A DNA stretch of 64,000 nucleotides from Taibaiella sp. KBW10 (GTDB lineage: Bacteria > Bacteroidota > Bacteroidia > Chitinophagales > Chitinophagaceae): NCBI RefSeq assembly GCF_003852495.1, contig NZ_QAJI01000003.1, positions 530,685-594,684 on the forward strand, written 5' to 3'. The notes under the pieces were generated by a model, which did no database searches, was not told where the DNA came from, and saw nothing but the letters and a program-made list of their open reading frames with translations. Made by a program: the position numbers and the translations under genes. Position 1 is the stretch's first letter; every line of letters begins with the position of its first letter. This document shows positions 42,284 to 51,187 of the stretch, one piece after another.

Positions 42284-42303
42284 TATATTACTAATTGTAC
42301 TGT

Positions 42304-43641
42304 TTATTTCAATTCGAAAGACTCGATAAATTTCGTCGTGAAATTACCCGCTCTGAAATCTTTATTTTTCATCAGTTGCTGATGGAACGGAATGGTTGTT
42401 TTCACTCCTTCGATCACATACTCGCTCAAAGCACGCTCCATGGTACAGATCGCTTCTTCGCGGGTTTGCGCTACGGCAATGATCTTAGCGATCATGGAAT
42501 CGTAGAATGGAGGAATCACATAACCGGCATAGATATGCGAATCAATGCGCACCCCATGACCACCCGGCGTATGCAATACCTGGATCACACCAGGGCTTGG
42601 ACGGAAGTCATTATAAGGATCTTCTGCATTAATCCGGCACTCAATAGCATGCATGGTCGGTTCGTAGTTTTTACCACTGATCGGTTCTCCGGCAGCAATT
42701 TTGATTTGTTCTTTGACCAAATCATAACTCGTTACCTCTTCCGTTACACCATGTTCTACCTGGATCCGGGTATTCATCTCCATAAAGTAGAAATTACGGT
42801 GCTTGTCTACCAGGAATTCGATGGTTCCTACGCTTTCATAGTTAATGGCTGCTGCTGCTTTAATAGCCGCTTCACCCATTTTCTGGCGCAGTTCCGGCGT
42901 CATAAACGGAGAAGGCGATTCTTCTACCAGTTTCTGATGACGGCGCTGAATAGAGCAATCTCTTTCGCTTAAGTGACATACGGTACCGAATTGGTCGCCC
43001 GCGATCTGGATTTCAATATGACGTGGCTCTTCTACGAATTTCTCCATATAGATACCATCGTTTTTAAAAGAAGCCGCCGCTTCCGCTTTCGCGTTATCGT
43101 ATGCTTTTTCAATTTCATTTTCAGCCCATACCACACGCATCCCTTTACCCCCGCCACCGGCAGTTGCTTTCAGGATTACGGGATAGCCCATTGCATTCGC
43201 CAGTTCTTTGGCTTCTACAACGCTTTCCAGCAAACTTTCAGAACCCGGGATTACCGGTACACCTGCTGCGATCATCGTTTCCTTGGCCGTCATTTTATCG
43301 CCCATACGGCGTATCATGTCGGGTGTGGGCCCGATGAACTTAATATTATATCGTGCACAGATTTCAGAGAAATCTGCATTTTCAGCTAAGAACCCGTAAC
43401 CCGGATGGATGGCATCCGCATTGGTAATCTCTGCCGCTGCCATGATCGCCTGTACATTCAGATAAGAATGAATGCCCTGGGGCTTACCGATACATACCGC
43501 TTCATCAGCGAAACGCACGTGTAAACTATCCCTGTCGGCTGTAGAATATACCGCTACGGTTTTGATCCCCATCTCGCGACAGGTACGGATAATACGTAAA
43601 GCGATCTCACCACGATTAGCAATTAATATTTTTTTAAACAT
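42304..43641 (-). CDS. accC: acetyl-CoA carboxylase, biotin carboxylase subunit
   Basis: Carboxylates the biotin on AccB using ATP and bicarbonate, the first half of malonyl-CoA synthesis. The 445 residues begin [15 protein letters not shown], carry the ATP-grasp glycine loop [28 protein letters not shown] and the catalytic MNTRIQVEH with Arg292, Gln294 and Glu296 in the E. coli numbering. The residue after the histidine, normally proline (HPVTE), is glycine here (HGVTE, position 298). It is the third gene of efp-accB-accC. accA and accD are not in the window. Confidence 0.97.
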   Translation of the reverse strand: MFKKILIANRGEIALRIIRTCREMGIKTVAVYSTADRDSLHVRFADEAVCIGKPQGIHSYLNVQAIMAAAEITNADAIHPGYGFLAENADFSEICARYNIKFIGPTPDMIRRMGDKMTAKETMIAAGVPVIPGSESLLESVVEAKELANAMGYPVILKATAGGGGKGMRVVWAENEIEKAYDNAKAEAAASFKNDGIYMEKFVEEPRHIEIQIAGDQFGTVCHLSERDCSIQRRHQKLVEESPSPFMTPELRQKMGEAAIKAAAAINYESVGTIEFLVDKHRNFYFMEMNTRIQVEHGVTEEVTSYDLVKEQIKIAAGEPISGKNYEPTMHAIECRINAEDPYNDFRPSPGVIQVLHTPGGHGVRIDSHIYAGYVIPPFYDSMIAKIIAVAQTREEAICTMERALSEYVIEGVKTTIPFHQQLMKNKDFRAGNFTTKFIESFELK

Positions 43642-43675
43642 TTTCTAATTTTAAATAATGGAACAATACAGGTAT

Positions 43676-43703
43676 AGAAAATGCGGTATCGACCGCATTT
43701 TCT
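43676..43703 (-). terminator. hairpin between accB and accC
   Basis: A 12-bp stem AGAAAATGCGGT/ACCGCATTTTCT with loop ATCG lies 22 bases after the accB stop and 35 bases before accC. A T-rich tail is present on neither strand in strong form, so it may attenuate or process the operon mRNA rather than end it. Confidence 0.55.
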
Positions 43704-43724
43704 TAATACAAACATTATTTTATA

Positions 43725-44201
43725 TTATTCTACGATAAATAAAGGTTGGTCATATTCTACCGGAGTACCATCATCTACCAATACCTTAACGATACGGCCG
43801 CCTAAATCGCTTTCGATCTCATTAAATAGTTTCATGGCTTCTACGATACACACGACATCACCTACTTTAATCTCGTCGCCTACCCCTACAAAAGGAGGTT
43901 TGTCGGGAGAAGAAGAGCGGTAAAACGTACCGATCATTGGAGATTTCACCACTTTACCGCCGCTAACCGGAGCATCTGCTGCCGGGGCTGCACTGGCTAC
44001 AGGAGCAGGAGCTGCCTGCGGTGCCGCAGGTGCCATCATTTGAGGCATTGCCTGGTATTGCGCTACCGGGATGGCCGTGATCGGCGCTTCTGCAGTAGCT
44101 TGCTTGATGGTAATTTCAAAATCACCGTCTTTTATAGACAATTCGCTAATGTTAGATTTGTTTACTGCTTTTAGTAACTCTTGGATTTGTTTATACTCCA
44201 T
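43725..44201 (-). CDS. accB: biotin carboxyl carrier protein of acetyl-CoA carboxylase
   Basis: The 158 residues have an N-terminal helical segment (YKQIQELLKAVNKSNISEL), an Ala/Pro-rich flexible linker (about 50-80, QMMAPAAPQAAPAPVASA) and the biotinyl domain. The domain contains the modified lysine in VEAMKLFNEIE and SPMIGTFYRSSSPDKPPF before it. It carries biotin between AccC and the carboxyltransferase. It follows efp by about 40 bases and precedes accC, which is the common arrangement in Bacteroidota. Confidence 0.97.
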   Translation of the reverse strand: MEYKQIQELLKAVNKSNISELSIKDGDFEITIKQATAEAPITAIPVAQYQAMPQMMAPAAPQAAPAPVASAAPAADAPVSGGKVVKSPMIGTFYRSSSPDKPPFVGVGDEIKVGDVVCIVEAMKLFNEIESDLGGRIVKVLVDDGTPVEYDQPLFIVE

Positions 44202-44240
44202 TGTAAATAAATTTAAATAGATATGTGTAGTATGTTTATA

Positions 44241-44807
44241 TTATTCTTTTACGCGCTCCATATACTCACCGGTAGTGGTGTTGATACGGATCAGCTCGTC
44301 GGTATCGACAAACAAAGGTACGTTAACCGTAGCGCCTGTTTCCAATGTAGCTTGTTTCAAGGTACGGGTAGCGGTATCACCTCTTAAACCGGGTTCGGTG
44401 TAGGTTACACGTAAAACCACAGAAGAAGGTAATTCTACGCTCATAGGCAATTCTGTTTCGGTATTGACCAATACAGAACATTCCTGACCGTCTTTATACA
44501 AACCGGCGCGGTCCAGCATATTTTCGGCCACTACGATTTGCTCGAAACTTTCATTATCCATTAAGTTATACCCGCTGTCGTCCTTATATAAGAACTGGTA
44601 AGGACGGCGCTCTACGCGCACCGGGAAGATATTATCGCCCGAGTTCCAGGTATGCTCGATGGTACGGTTATTGTCTACGCCTTTTAATTTAGCCCAAACT
44701 TTAGCCGCTGCACGGGCTGTTTTATTTTGTCCGAATTCTACAACGGAGTACAAGTTATTTTCGAGTTTTAAAATCATCCCGTTACGGATGTCTCCAGTAT
44801 TTGCCAT
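44241..44807 (-). CDS. efp: translation elongation factor P with Arg-tipped loop
   Basis: EF-P enters the ribosomal E site and relieves stalling at polyproline. The 188 residues have the three beta-barrel domains, with TYTEPGLRGDTATRTLK and the C-terminal TGEYMERVKE intact. The domain-I loop that normally reads KPGKG is here NKTARAAAKV, so the tip residue (position 32) is arginine in place of lysine and the PG is lost. No epmA/epmB or earP gene is nearby. This loop may be typical of Chitinophagaceae EF-P. It is the first gene of efp-accB-accC. Confidence 0.95.
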   Translation of the reverse strand: MANTGDIRNGMILKLENNLYSVVEFGQNKTARAAAKVWAKLKGVDNNRTIEHTWNSGDNIFPVRVERRPYQFLYKDDSGYNLMDNESFEQIVVAENMLDRAGLYKDGQECSVLVNTETELPMSVELPSSVVLRVTYTEPGLRGDTATRTLKQATLETGATVNVPLFVDTDELIRINTTTGEYMERVKE

Positions 44808-44829
44808 TGGTTAATTTGTTTTCAACCAG

Positions 44830-44837
44830 CAAAAATA
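44830..44837 (-). promoter_or_regulatory. -7 box TATTTTTG of efp-accB-accC
   Basis: TATTTTTG on the minus strand ends 22 bases before the efp ATG. No TTG lies at the -33 spacing. Confidence 0.5.
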
Positions 44838-44933
44838 AGGATTAAGTTCATTTAAACGAAAAAAGGTATTGTTTTTTGTGAGAAAGGGGCTGATTTGCGC
44901 AAATAACCCTTCAGGGTGAATTTTTTAGGCCTA

Positions 44934-44964
44934 TTTGGATTTGTGGAAAATGTTATTATTTTTG
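44934..44964 (+). promoter_or_regulatory. promoter TTTG-N19-TATTTTTG of the AT-rich island
   Basis: TTTG at 44934-44937, a 19-base spacer and TATTTTTG at 44957-44964 are the best consensus match in the window. It sets the start of the 2-TM gene at ATG 44998, because earlier in-frame starts (TTG 44935, ATG 44950) lie within or before the promoter. Confidence 0.75.
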
Positions 44965-44997
44965 TCACAAATAAAGGATTTAATAAAAGAAAACCGT

Positions 44998-45891
44998 ATG
45001 AGGACAATAATTTCAGTGCTATCAATGATAGTAATCATAGTCTGTCTTATATGGACAAGCCAGCTAAGCGGAATTGACACGAGAGAGGGGCTTCTTGTAT
45101 CAATTATCTTGGCAATTGCATCATCTGTAATTTCCTGGGCTATCTCATCCTTTTATTCCGAAAAAACATTAACTGCTGAGAATACAAAATTAATTGACCG
45201 AATTGGAGAACAGTCAAGCGAAAAGATTTTGAACCAATCAAAGCAACTATATTCGATTGAACAATACTTAGATGAAAAACAAAATATACTCTTGGAAAAA
45301 GATTTATCTCCAGAAGGCAGTATATTCTTAGAATCGACTCGCAACATGATAAGATTAGTAAGGTCTTCCAATAATACTTACATAAATGATTGGACAGGAG
45401 TCGTTTCAGACAAAGTAAAAGACAGTATCATAAAGCAAAGAAACGCGCAGTCTCAACTATTTGAAGACATTAATTTAATTAGGCATGTTTCTCCAGATAA
45501 GAGAGAAAAATTAGAGGAAAAAATAGAAAAAGCGTCGCAAGATTTACCATCTTATCTAGTACCTGTTACAACTTTAAAAGAAAATCATGCGAGTATTATA
45601 GAACATATCTATATAGAAGACACAACATCTATAAAAAAAGGAAGACTTAAAATCTATTTAGCAGAAGATTGTTATAAAGGACACGTTGTTGGGAAATTTT
45701 TATCTACTTTTTCAAACCCACCAAAGAAAAGCACCTCTTCTATGGAAAAAGCGGTATCAAGGGATCAGCAAATAAATACTTTCGCAAGGACCGGTACCGT
45801 TTATGATTTTCATGTTGGCATTAAATCAATAGAATATAATATTCCTCTTAAAAAAGGAATTTATGAAGTTGAATATTGTTTTGAAGAATAA
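44998..45891 (+). CDS. 2-TM coiled-coil membrane protein of the candidate defence island
   Basis: The start at ATG 44998 (MRTIISVLSM) gives 297 residues. Two TM helices (about 5-22, ISVLSMIVIIVCLIW, and 33-50, LVSIILAIASSVISWAI) form a hairpin, so both ends face the cytoplasm. A helical segment (about 55-100, ENTKLIDRIGEQSSEKILNQ) and a soluble C-terminal domain with no recognised fold follow. The AAA/ATA-rich codon use differs from all neighbours upstream. The 2-TM hairpin plus cytosolic domain recalls pore-forming effectors of bacterial defence systems, which is inference. It lies 134 bases before the TIR-like/ATPase gene on the same strand. Confidence 0.75.
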   Translation: MRTIISVLSMIVIIVCLIWTSQLSGIDTREGLLVSIILAIASSVISWAISSFYSEKTLTAENTKLIDRIGEQSSEKILNQSKQLYSIEQYLDEKQNILLEKDLSPEGSIFLESTRNMIRLVRSSNNTYINDWTGVVSDKVKDSIIKQRNAQSQLFEDINLIRHVSPDKREKLEEKIEKASQDLPSYLVPVTTLKENHASIIEHIYIEDTTSIKKGRLKIYLAEDCYKGHVVGKFLSTFSNPPKKSTSSMEKAVSRDQQINTFARTGTVYDFHVGIKSIEYNIPLKKGIYEVEYCFEE

Positions 45892-46025
45892 CGAAAAAAG
45901 CAATAAGATATTTTTTCGTCAAGAAGTGCAAATTTTTATCATCTTTTTCTTTTCTCATAAATAAAAGCACACACCTTTTATTTAAAAAATAAAAAAACAA
46001 TTTATGCATTCAAAATTTAATCAAC

Positions 46026-48386
46026 ATGGCTATAATTAAAAATGGTTTTTTTGCTTATAGTTCAAATCCAACACACTGTGGAGAATTTATTGAAGAGGCA
46101 ATAAAAGAAATTCACAAAAGTGGTCATTTGGTATTGATTAAGAGTTGGAGATCAATGAGTATTTCTGGAAACTATATTATTTCAGAAATACTAAAGCAAA
46201 TTGAAAAATCCGACTTTTTAATGGCCGATTTAACCGGATTAAATGAAAATGTATTATTTGAAATTGGCTTTGCTATTGGAAAGGGTAAACCGATTTGGCT
46301 CATTCAAGATACATCTATTAACGAATCCTTTAATAGATATAAAGAGTTGAATTTACTTACCACCATTGGATATTCACCATATACGAGTTCAAAAGACATC
46401 GTAAGTAGTTTTTTGAACCAAAAAGGCTACTTAAGGAATGGCAATTTGCTAAAATCTACATTCAATTATAGCGAAAATACAAATAAGGAACAAGCTATAT
46501 TGTATCTAAAAAGTCAAATAGACACAAATTACAATCAGTACATCATAAATACTGTAAATGAATTTAAACTTCCATCAATAGTTGATGATGCTTCAGAGGT
46601 AAAAGTCCAATCCATCTCTTGGTATATAAATCACATTCAGCTCGTTCCAGCAGTATTAGTCGAGTTTTCGTCAATTTACAGAAACGGCTTTGAGCTTCAA
46701 AACGCAAAATGTTCTTTAATAGGAGGTATAGCATTGGGCCTGGGTTTAAAAGTACAAATGGTAGCAGAAAAGCCATGTCCGACAACAATGGATTACCAAG
46801 AGTATCTTAAAAAGTTTACAAATATTGATTTGTGTAAGCAAGCAATAATCCCATTTTTAACAGACCTAAGAAATAATATTGCAGAATATTTCACAAAAAA
46901 AAACAATAATGAAATTATTGACAAAGAATTAAGCGATTTGCAAAAAATAAAATTTGGAGAGTATATTGCAGAGCACGAAGCAAATAATATTTATGACTAC
47001 TACTTAGAAACCGCTCATGAAGAAACATTAGTTAGAAGCGAATACAATATTGTAGTTGGCAGAAAAGGTTGTGGCAAAACAGCAACTTTATATTTTCTAG
47101 AATCTTATCTTTCAAGAGATATTAGAAATGAGGTTATAACAATAAAGCCAATCAATTTTGAAATAGATGGATTAATTGAGCTGATTAAAAGGCTGAAAAG
47201 TGATTTCGAAAAAGGTTATATTATTCAGTCGATCTGGAAATTTTTGATATATACAGAAATTGCAAAAAGAATTTATGAAATAACTAAAAATAAGCCATTA
47301 TATGCATTGAATGATATTGATAATAGAATTATATTTTTTGTTGAAAATAACAAAAATATAATATTAACTGATATTTCTACTCGTTTAGAGCAGGAGCTCG
47401 GAAATCTCGCAATTATAGAGAATATAGAAGAACAATCCGAATTTAGAAATAAAATTTCAGAATTACTACATGAAAATATAATAAAAGATCTGAAAGAACT
47501 AATTATCGAGTACATGAACTCAAAGAAAAAATTAGTTGTTCTAATAGATAATTTAGACAAGAATTGGAAGAAAGAAAATAACATCGAGGTAATAAGTAAA
47601 TTCATATTAGGCCTTCTAGGAGTTATTGGCCGTATTGCAAAAGAACTAAAAGGCAGCTCAAACAAACCAAATAAATTTGATTTTAATTTAGTCATATTTT
47701 TAAGAAGTGACATATTTAAATACATAATACAATTTGCAAGAGAACCCGATAAAATTGAATATTATAATTTAAAATGGAACGACTCTGAAGTACTGTTAAG
47801 AGTTATAGATAAACGTGTAGAGGAGCTTTCAGAAAAAGGAACAAGTGATTTTTGGGGCAAATATATTTGCCAAACAGTTGATGGCATTCCAACAAAAGAT
47901 TATATCACTTCATGTGTTATACCAAGACCTAGGGATCTAATATATTTTATAAATAGTGCCAAGGACATTGCCGTCAGAAGGGGCCACGCTTTGATACAAG
48001 AAGCTGACTTAATAACTGCATATAAGGATTATTCAAATTGGATATTTAAATCTATACTGGTTGAAAATGGAGTAACTGTAAAGCAAATCCAAACATTTCT
48101 CTATAATGTTCTTGGTGAAAACTCCATTTTAACAAAAGAAAAGATAGAAGAATTAATGGAATTATCTAGTATTTCAACCAACGATAATTACTCTAATAAA
48201 TTTATCGATCATTTATGTAGACTTTCATTTTTAGGTAGGGAGATAAAACCTCTAAAGTTCGAATATGAATATGACTTCGAAGCAGATGAAAAAAATATAG
48301 TTTTGGCAAAAAAGTTAAATTCAAATAGATACAAAATCCACAATGCTTTTGTGCCATACTTAGAGTGTTCTGACTATTCCGAATAA
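46026..48386 (+). CDS. TIR/deoxyribosyltransferase-like domain fused to Sll1717-type P-loop ATPase
   Basis: Within 786 residues, the N-terminus (about 5-130) reads GFFAYSSNP, SDFLMADLTGLNENVLFEIGF (split) and KGKPIWLIQD. This is the pattern of nucleoside-deoxyribosyltransferase/TIR-like enzymes, with Glu79 as candidate catalytic residue. A second, similar but degenerate copy may lie at about 155-255 (SLIGGIALGLGLKVQMV, no Glu). Then come FGEYIAEHEA, LETA, Walker A GRKGCGKT (345-352), Walker B LVVLIDNLD (503-511), VIFLRSD and RPRDLIYFIN, as in Sll1717-family ATPases. A NAD- or nucleotide-cleaving effector gated by an NTPase is inferred. AT-rich, probably acquired. Confidence 0.8.
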   Translation: MAIIKNGFFAYSSNPTHCGEFIEEAIKEIHKSGHLVLIKSWRSMSISGNYIISEILKQIEKSDFLMADLTGLNENVLFEIGFAIGKGKPIWLIQDTSINESFNRYKELNLLTTIGYSPYTSSKDIVSSFLNQKGYLRNGNLLKSTFNYSENTNKEQAILYLKSQIDTNYNQYIINTVNEFKLPSIVDDASEVKVQSISWYINHIQLVPAVLVEFSSIYRNGFELQNAKCSLIGGIALGLGLKVQMVAEKPCPTTMDYQEYLKKFTNIDLCKQAIIPFLTDLRNNIAEYFTKKNNNEIIDKELSDLQKIKFGEYIAEHEANNIYDYYLETAHEETLVRSEYNIVVGRKGCGKTATLYFLESYLSRDIRNEVITIKPINFEIDGLIELIKRLKSDFEKGYIIQSIWKFLIYTEIAKRIYEITKNKPLYALNDIDNRIIFFVENNKNIILTDISTRLEQELGNLAIIENIEEQSEFRNKISELLHENIIKDLKELIIEYMNSKKKLVVLIDNLDKNWKKENNIEVISKFILGLLGVIGRIAKELKGSSNKPNKFDFNLVIFLRSDIFKYIIQFAREPDKIEYYNLKWNDSEVLLRVIDKRVEELSEKGTSDFWGKYICQTVDGIPTKDYITSCVIPRPRDLIYFINSAKDIAVRRGHALIQEADLITAYKDYSNWIFKSILVENGVTVKQIQTFLYNVLGENSILTKEKIEELMELSSISTNDNYSNKFIDHLCRLSFLGREIKPLKFEYEYDFEADEKNIVLAKKLNSNRYKIHNAFVPYLECSDYSE

Positions 48387-48417
48387 ATTTCAATAAAGCA
48401 ATTTACTTGACAAAGGA

Positions 48418-48448
48418 TTATAAATTAGCTATATATACTAATTTATAA
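48418..48448 (+). terminator. AT-rich hairpin closing the island
   Basis: An 11-bp stem TTATAAATTAG/CTAATTTATAA with a 9-base loop lies 31 bases after the ATPase stop. It is weak thermodynamically and has no T-run; it may be a terminator or an island boundary. Confidence 0.45.
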
Positions 48449-48495
48449 TAAACAACTAGCGATATTTATTAAAGTTTAATTTAGAAATCCAGCCC

Positions 48496-49347
48496 ATGCT
48501 CCCTAAAATAGTACTTATCCTTTGCTTGTTATTGGCACAGCAGGTCTCTGCACAAAGCATACAAGAAAAAAGGGTTTATGCATTGTTAGATAGCCTGGAC
48601 AATCCTTATTATACGCAACGTATTCCCGAAGATGGCTGGGGCAGAATCCCTCCCGAGGGCTATGAAGAAAAGTACCCTTTTCGAATGCAATTGCGCGCCT
48701 TGCAAAATGAGTTGAGCACCTTACTGCGCAAGGATACGCTTTCTGTTGAGGTACTCCGCTCTTTACTCAAAGAAGAAAACTATCAAAAATTATTTTCTAC
48801 GGATTGGCATCATATTGTTGACCAGATCACCGCATACAAGGACGATGCTGCCCATAAACAACTCCTGGCTTTTGCCATTCTACCCAGTACCACCTATTCC
48901 TGGCAGCAAACCGGCCTGGAACAGTACACCATTCGTTCCTTCGTCGTCAAACAGATTTTACCCGGCGACATCAAAGCCTATATCTTTAAAAACAAAGATT
49001 TTAACGCTACTTATTATAACCGCATAGACAAAGAGACGGACCTATTAATTATTGAGGCACAAATCAGCTATTTAAAAGCAGAACGCAAAAAGGAAGGCCT
49101 TGGCGATGCGCCACGTTGGGCCAATTTGCTCTTCGATAAAATGATCAGCCCGATCAAATATTGTGACCGCGACTATCCGTTTTATCTGGATTATGGCAAT
49201 TACTGGGATCATCATGACAATAAAAAGAATGTGGACATGACGATCAAAATCTTAAACGAGATCAAGACCAATTATGAGTCCATACATCTCAAATGCAAGC
49301 AAATGGATAAAGAGATACAGGCATACCAGGAAAGGCAGGCAAGGTAA
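48496..49347 (+). CDS. hypothetical secreted protein
   Basis: The 283 residues have a signal peptide (LPKIVLILCLLLAQQVSAQ). The mature protein is hydrophilic and mostly helical, rich in Tyr, Lys and Glu (PYYTQRIPEDGWGRIPPEGYE split, LLKEENYQKLF, YLDYGNYWDHHDNKKNV). No motif or family is recognised. Base composition returns to that of the surrounding chromosome, so it marks the right edge of the AT-rich island. Confidence 0.65.
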   Translation: MLPKIVLILCLLLAQQVSAQSIQEKRVYALLDSLDNPYYTQRIPEDGWGRIPPEGYEEKYPFRMQLRALQNELSTLLRKDTLSVEVLRSLLKEENYQKLFSTDWHHIVDQITAYKDDAAHKQLLAFAILPSTTYSWQQTGLEQYTIRSFVVKQILPGDIKAYIFKNKDFNATYYNRIDKETDLLIIEAQISYLKAERKKEGLGDAPRWANLLFDKMISPIKYCDRDYPFYLDYGNYWDHHDNKKNVDMTIKILNEIKTNYESIHLKCKQMDKEIQAYQERQAR

Positions 49348-49496
49348 TAAAGCAAAACTATTTACCCCAAAACAGCAAACTCATCAGCAGGTTGTCGCTA
49401 CGAGCATGCGCTAAAATCATTATCTTCGGCTATGCACAAATCATTAACAGGTCCCGAACCACACGCGACAATCAATAAAACAGATCATACACAACC

Positions 49497-50045
49497 ATGC
49501 CGCTCTTAACGATATACATAGCCACAAGCCTGGATGGATATATTGCACAGGCCAATGATGACCTTAGCTTTCTGAAATTAGTAGAAAAGGAGGGCGAAGA
49601 TTACGGCTATGCTGCCTTCACCGACACGATTGACACCATAATCCTTGGTCGAAAAACATACGATTGGGTACTTAAAGAAATCGGCCCGGCTCATTACGAC
49701 AATGGAGACCGAAAGGTATATGTGATCACCAGAACAGAAAAACCAGGTATCGGCAACACCACATTTTATACAGGCGATCTAAGGGAATTAGTGCAGCAAC
49801 TAAAATCCGGAAACGGGAAAAACATTTATTGTGACGGTGGTGCCGAAATCATCAATGAATTATTGCAAAATGATTTGATTGACGAGATGATTCTTTCCAT
49901 TGTTCCGGTATTGCTGGGTAGCGGAACAAGGCTTTTCAAATCGGGCAGACCGCAGCAGGAACTGGTACTGCTACAGGTAAAAACATTTGAAACCGGGCTC
50001 ACACAACTACATTACAAGCGAAAAAAGAATGAAGATCAAGCATAG
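49497..50045 (+). CDS. RibD-C/dihydrofolate-reductase-like family protein
   Basis: The 182 residues have the DHFR-like fold of the RibD C-terminal family: TIYIATSLDGYIA (strand 1 and the substrate loop), TIILGRKTYDWV (NADPH-binding), VYVITRTEKPG, IYCDGGAEIINELL (GG motif before the nucleotide pyrophosphate) and ILSIVPVLLGSGTRLF. It is probably an NADPH-dependent reductase; the substrate is unknown. It lacks the RibD deaminase half. It precedes the S33-like hydrolase by 82 bases. Confidence 0.85.
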   Translation: MPLLTIYIATSLDGYIAQANDDLSFLKLVEKEGEDYGYAAFTDTIDTIILGRKTYDWVLKEIGPAHYDNGDRKVYVITRTEKPGIGNTTFYTGDLRELVQQLKSGNGKNIYCDGGAEIINELLQNDLIDEMILSIVPVLLGSGTRLFKSGRPQQELVLLQVKTFETGLTQLHYKRKKNEDQA

Positions 50046-50127
50046 CCTGTTCCAAAATGGAAGGACAACTTACTTCAATCAGACAGCGTGTATTTCTTTA
50101 TTTCCCTTACCCCCGCAAATCAATATA

Positions 50128-51093
50128 ATGAAACACTTTTTTAGTCTGTTACTGATCCTTTTTATTCCCTTCATGGCGATCAGCCAAAAAAGGCTACCCC
50201 AAAAGAGCGCCATAATCGACACCAGTGATGTGGTTACAATCAATGGCATCAGACATTACCTAAGCATCAAAGGGAAGGACAGCGGAAAACCGATCTTATT
50301 CTTTTTACATGGCGGACCGGGTACTTCTATGATCGAAACCTCGGAGACCTTTTCGGATCAGCTCAGGAATGCATTTATCGTCATCAATTGGGATCAAAGA
50401 CAAACAGGAGCAACCTTACAGTTAAATGCCTCAGTTCAACCGCTAAGTACTAGCTTGCTGAAGGATGATGCAAACCAAATGCTTGCGTATATCTTAAAGA
50501 AATATAAGAGAAAAAAATTATATTTAGTTTCCCATTCCTGGGGATCGGTGCTGGGCTTCGATATCGCTCAAAAGCACCCGGAATTATTATATGCTTATAT
50601 TGCCATTAGCCCGATTATAGATCAGGACAAAGCCGGGCAATTGACCATTGATATGTTGCAGGATTGGGCGAAAAGTGAGCATAATGTTTTGGCACAAGAG
50701 GAAATCGAAAAAGTCAAAGTGCCTTTTGAAACGAAAGAGGATCTCTTCTATTCCCAGAAATGGCTCTTTATTAAAAATGGCGTAGATTTTGCACAGAAAG
50801 AGGACTTCAAAACAAATTACTACAAATGGATGAACGTCTGGTTTCCCACCTGGAAGGAATCGGTCACCCTCAATATGTTCCGCAGCCTTTCCTCAGTGGA
50901 TTGCCCGATTTATTTTATTGAAGGCAATGCAGACCAATATAAAATGCATGATCTGGTAAAGGAATATTATGCGTTTATTAAAGCGCCTAAGAAAGGCTTT
51001 TACTGGATGACAAAATCAGGGCATACAGTGTTTAACACCGAACCGGAAAAACTACAACAGACCATCATTGATATAAAAAAGGCAACGCTGTAA
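50128..51093 (+). CDS. secreted alpha/beta hydrolase, proline-iminopeptidase-like (S33)
   Basis: The start at ATG 50128 (MKHFFSLLLILFIPF) gives a signal peptide ending near AISQ; longer starts would run into the preceding gene. The 321 residues carry the oxyanion signature LHGGPGTS typical of S33 peptidases, DQRQTGAT (instead of the usual DQRGCG), the nucleophile elbow SHSWGSV, and an acid and histidine in EGNADQY and KSGHTVF. It is probably a periplasmic aminopeptidase-like or esterase-like enzyme. Confidence 0.85.
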   Translation: MKHFFSLLLILFIPFMAISQKRLPQKSAIIDTSDVVTINGIRHYLSIKGKDSGKPILFFLHGGPGTSMIETSETFSDQLRNAFIVINWDQRQTGATLQLNASVQPLSTSLLKDDANQMLAYILKKYKRKKLYLVSHSWGSVLGFDIAQKHPELLYAYIAISPIIDQDKAGQLTIDMLQDWAKSEHNVLAQEEIEKVKVPFETKEDLFYSQKWLFIKNGVDFAQKEDFKTNYYKWMNVWFPTWKESVTLNMFRSLSSVDCPIYFIEGNADQYKMHDLVKEYYAFIKAPKKGFYWMTKSGHTVFNTEPEKLQQTIIDIKKATL

Positions 51094-51187
51094 CAAAGGC
51101 TACTCCCTATCCGGGTAGTATGCCGGCCTGTATTTAGGCCACATCTAATTGTATTGATTTATAACATAGATACCAGAACCCAACATA

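Larger units (their letters stand above)
41629..42303. other. 675-bp non-coding stretch with repeat-like pieces
   Basis: There is no convincing gene. It contains the M13 terminator (41662-41704), two diverged direct repeats (41774-41794 and 42190-42210) and the accC terminator (42249-42283). Short overlapping frames on both strands around 41814-42165 have the look of an interspersed non-coding repeat or pseudogene remains, with small inverted pieces such as GGGCTCAAAAATC against GATTTTTGAGCC. Confidence 0.6.

Noticed and set aside
42295..42972. 225-residue frame on the plus strand opposite accC
   Set aside because: It lies wholly antisense to accC, has a His/Phe/Arg-rich composition typical of antisense frames and shows no domain.
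44935..44997. In-frame TTG/ATG starts upstream of the 2-TM gene
   Set aside because: They lie inside or before the best promoter match (TTTG-N19-TATTTTTG), so they are probably not transcribed.
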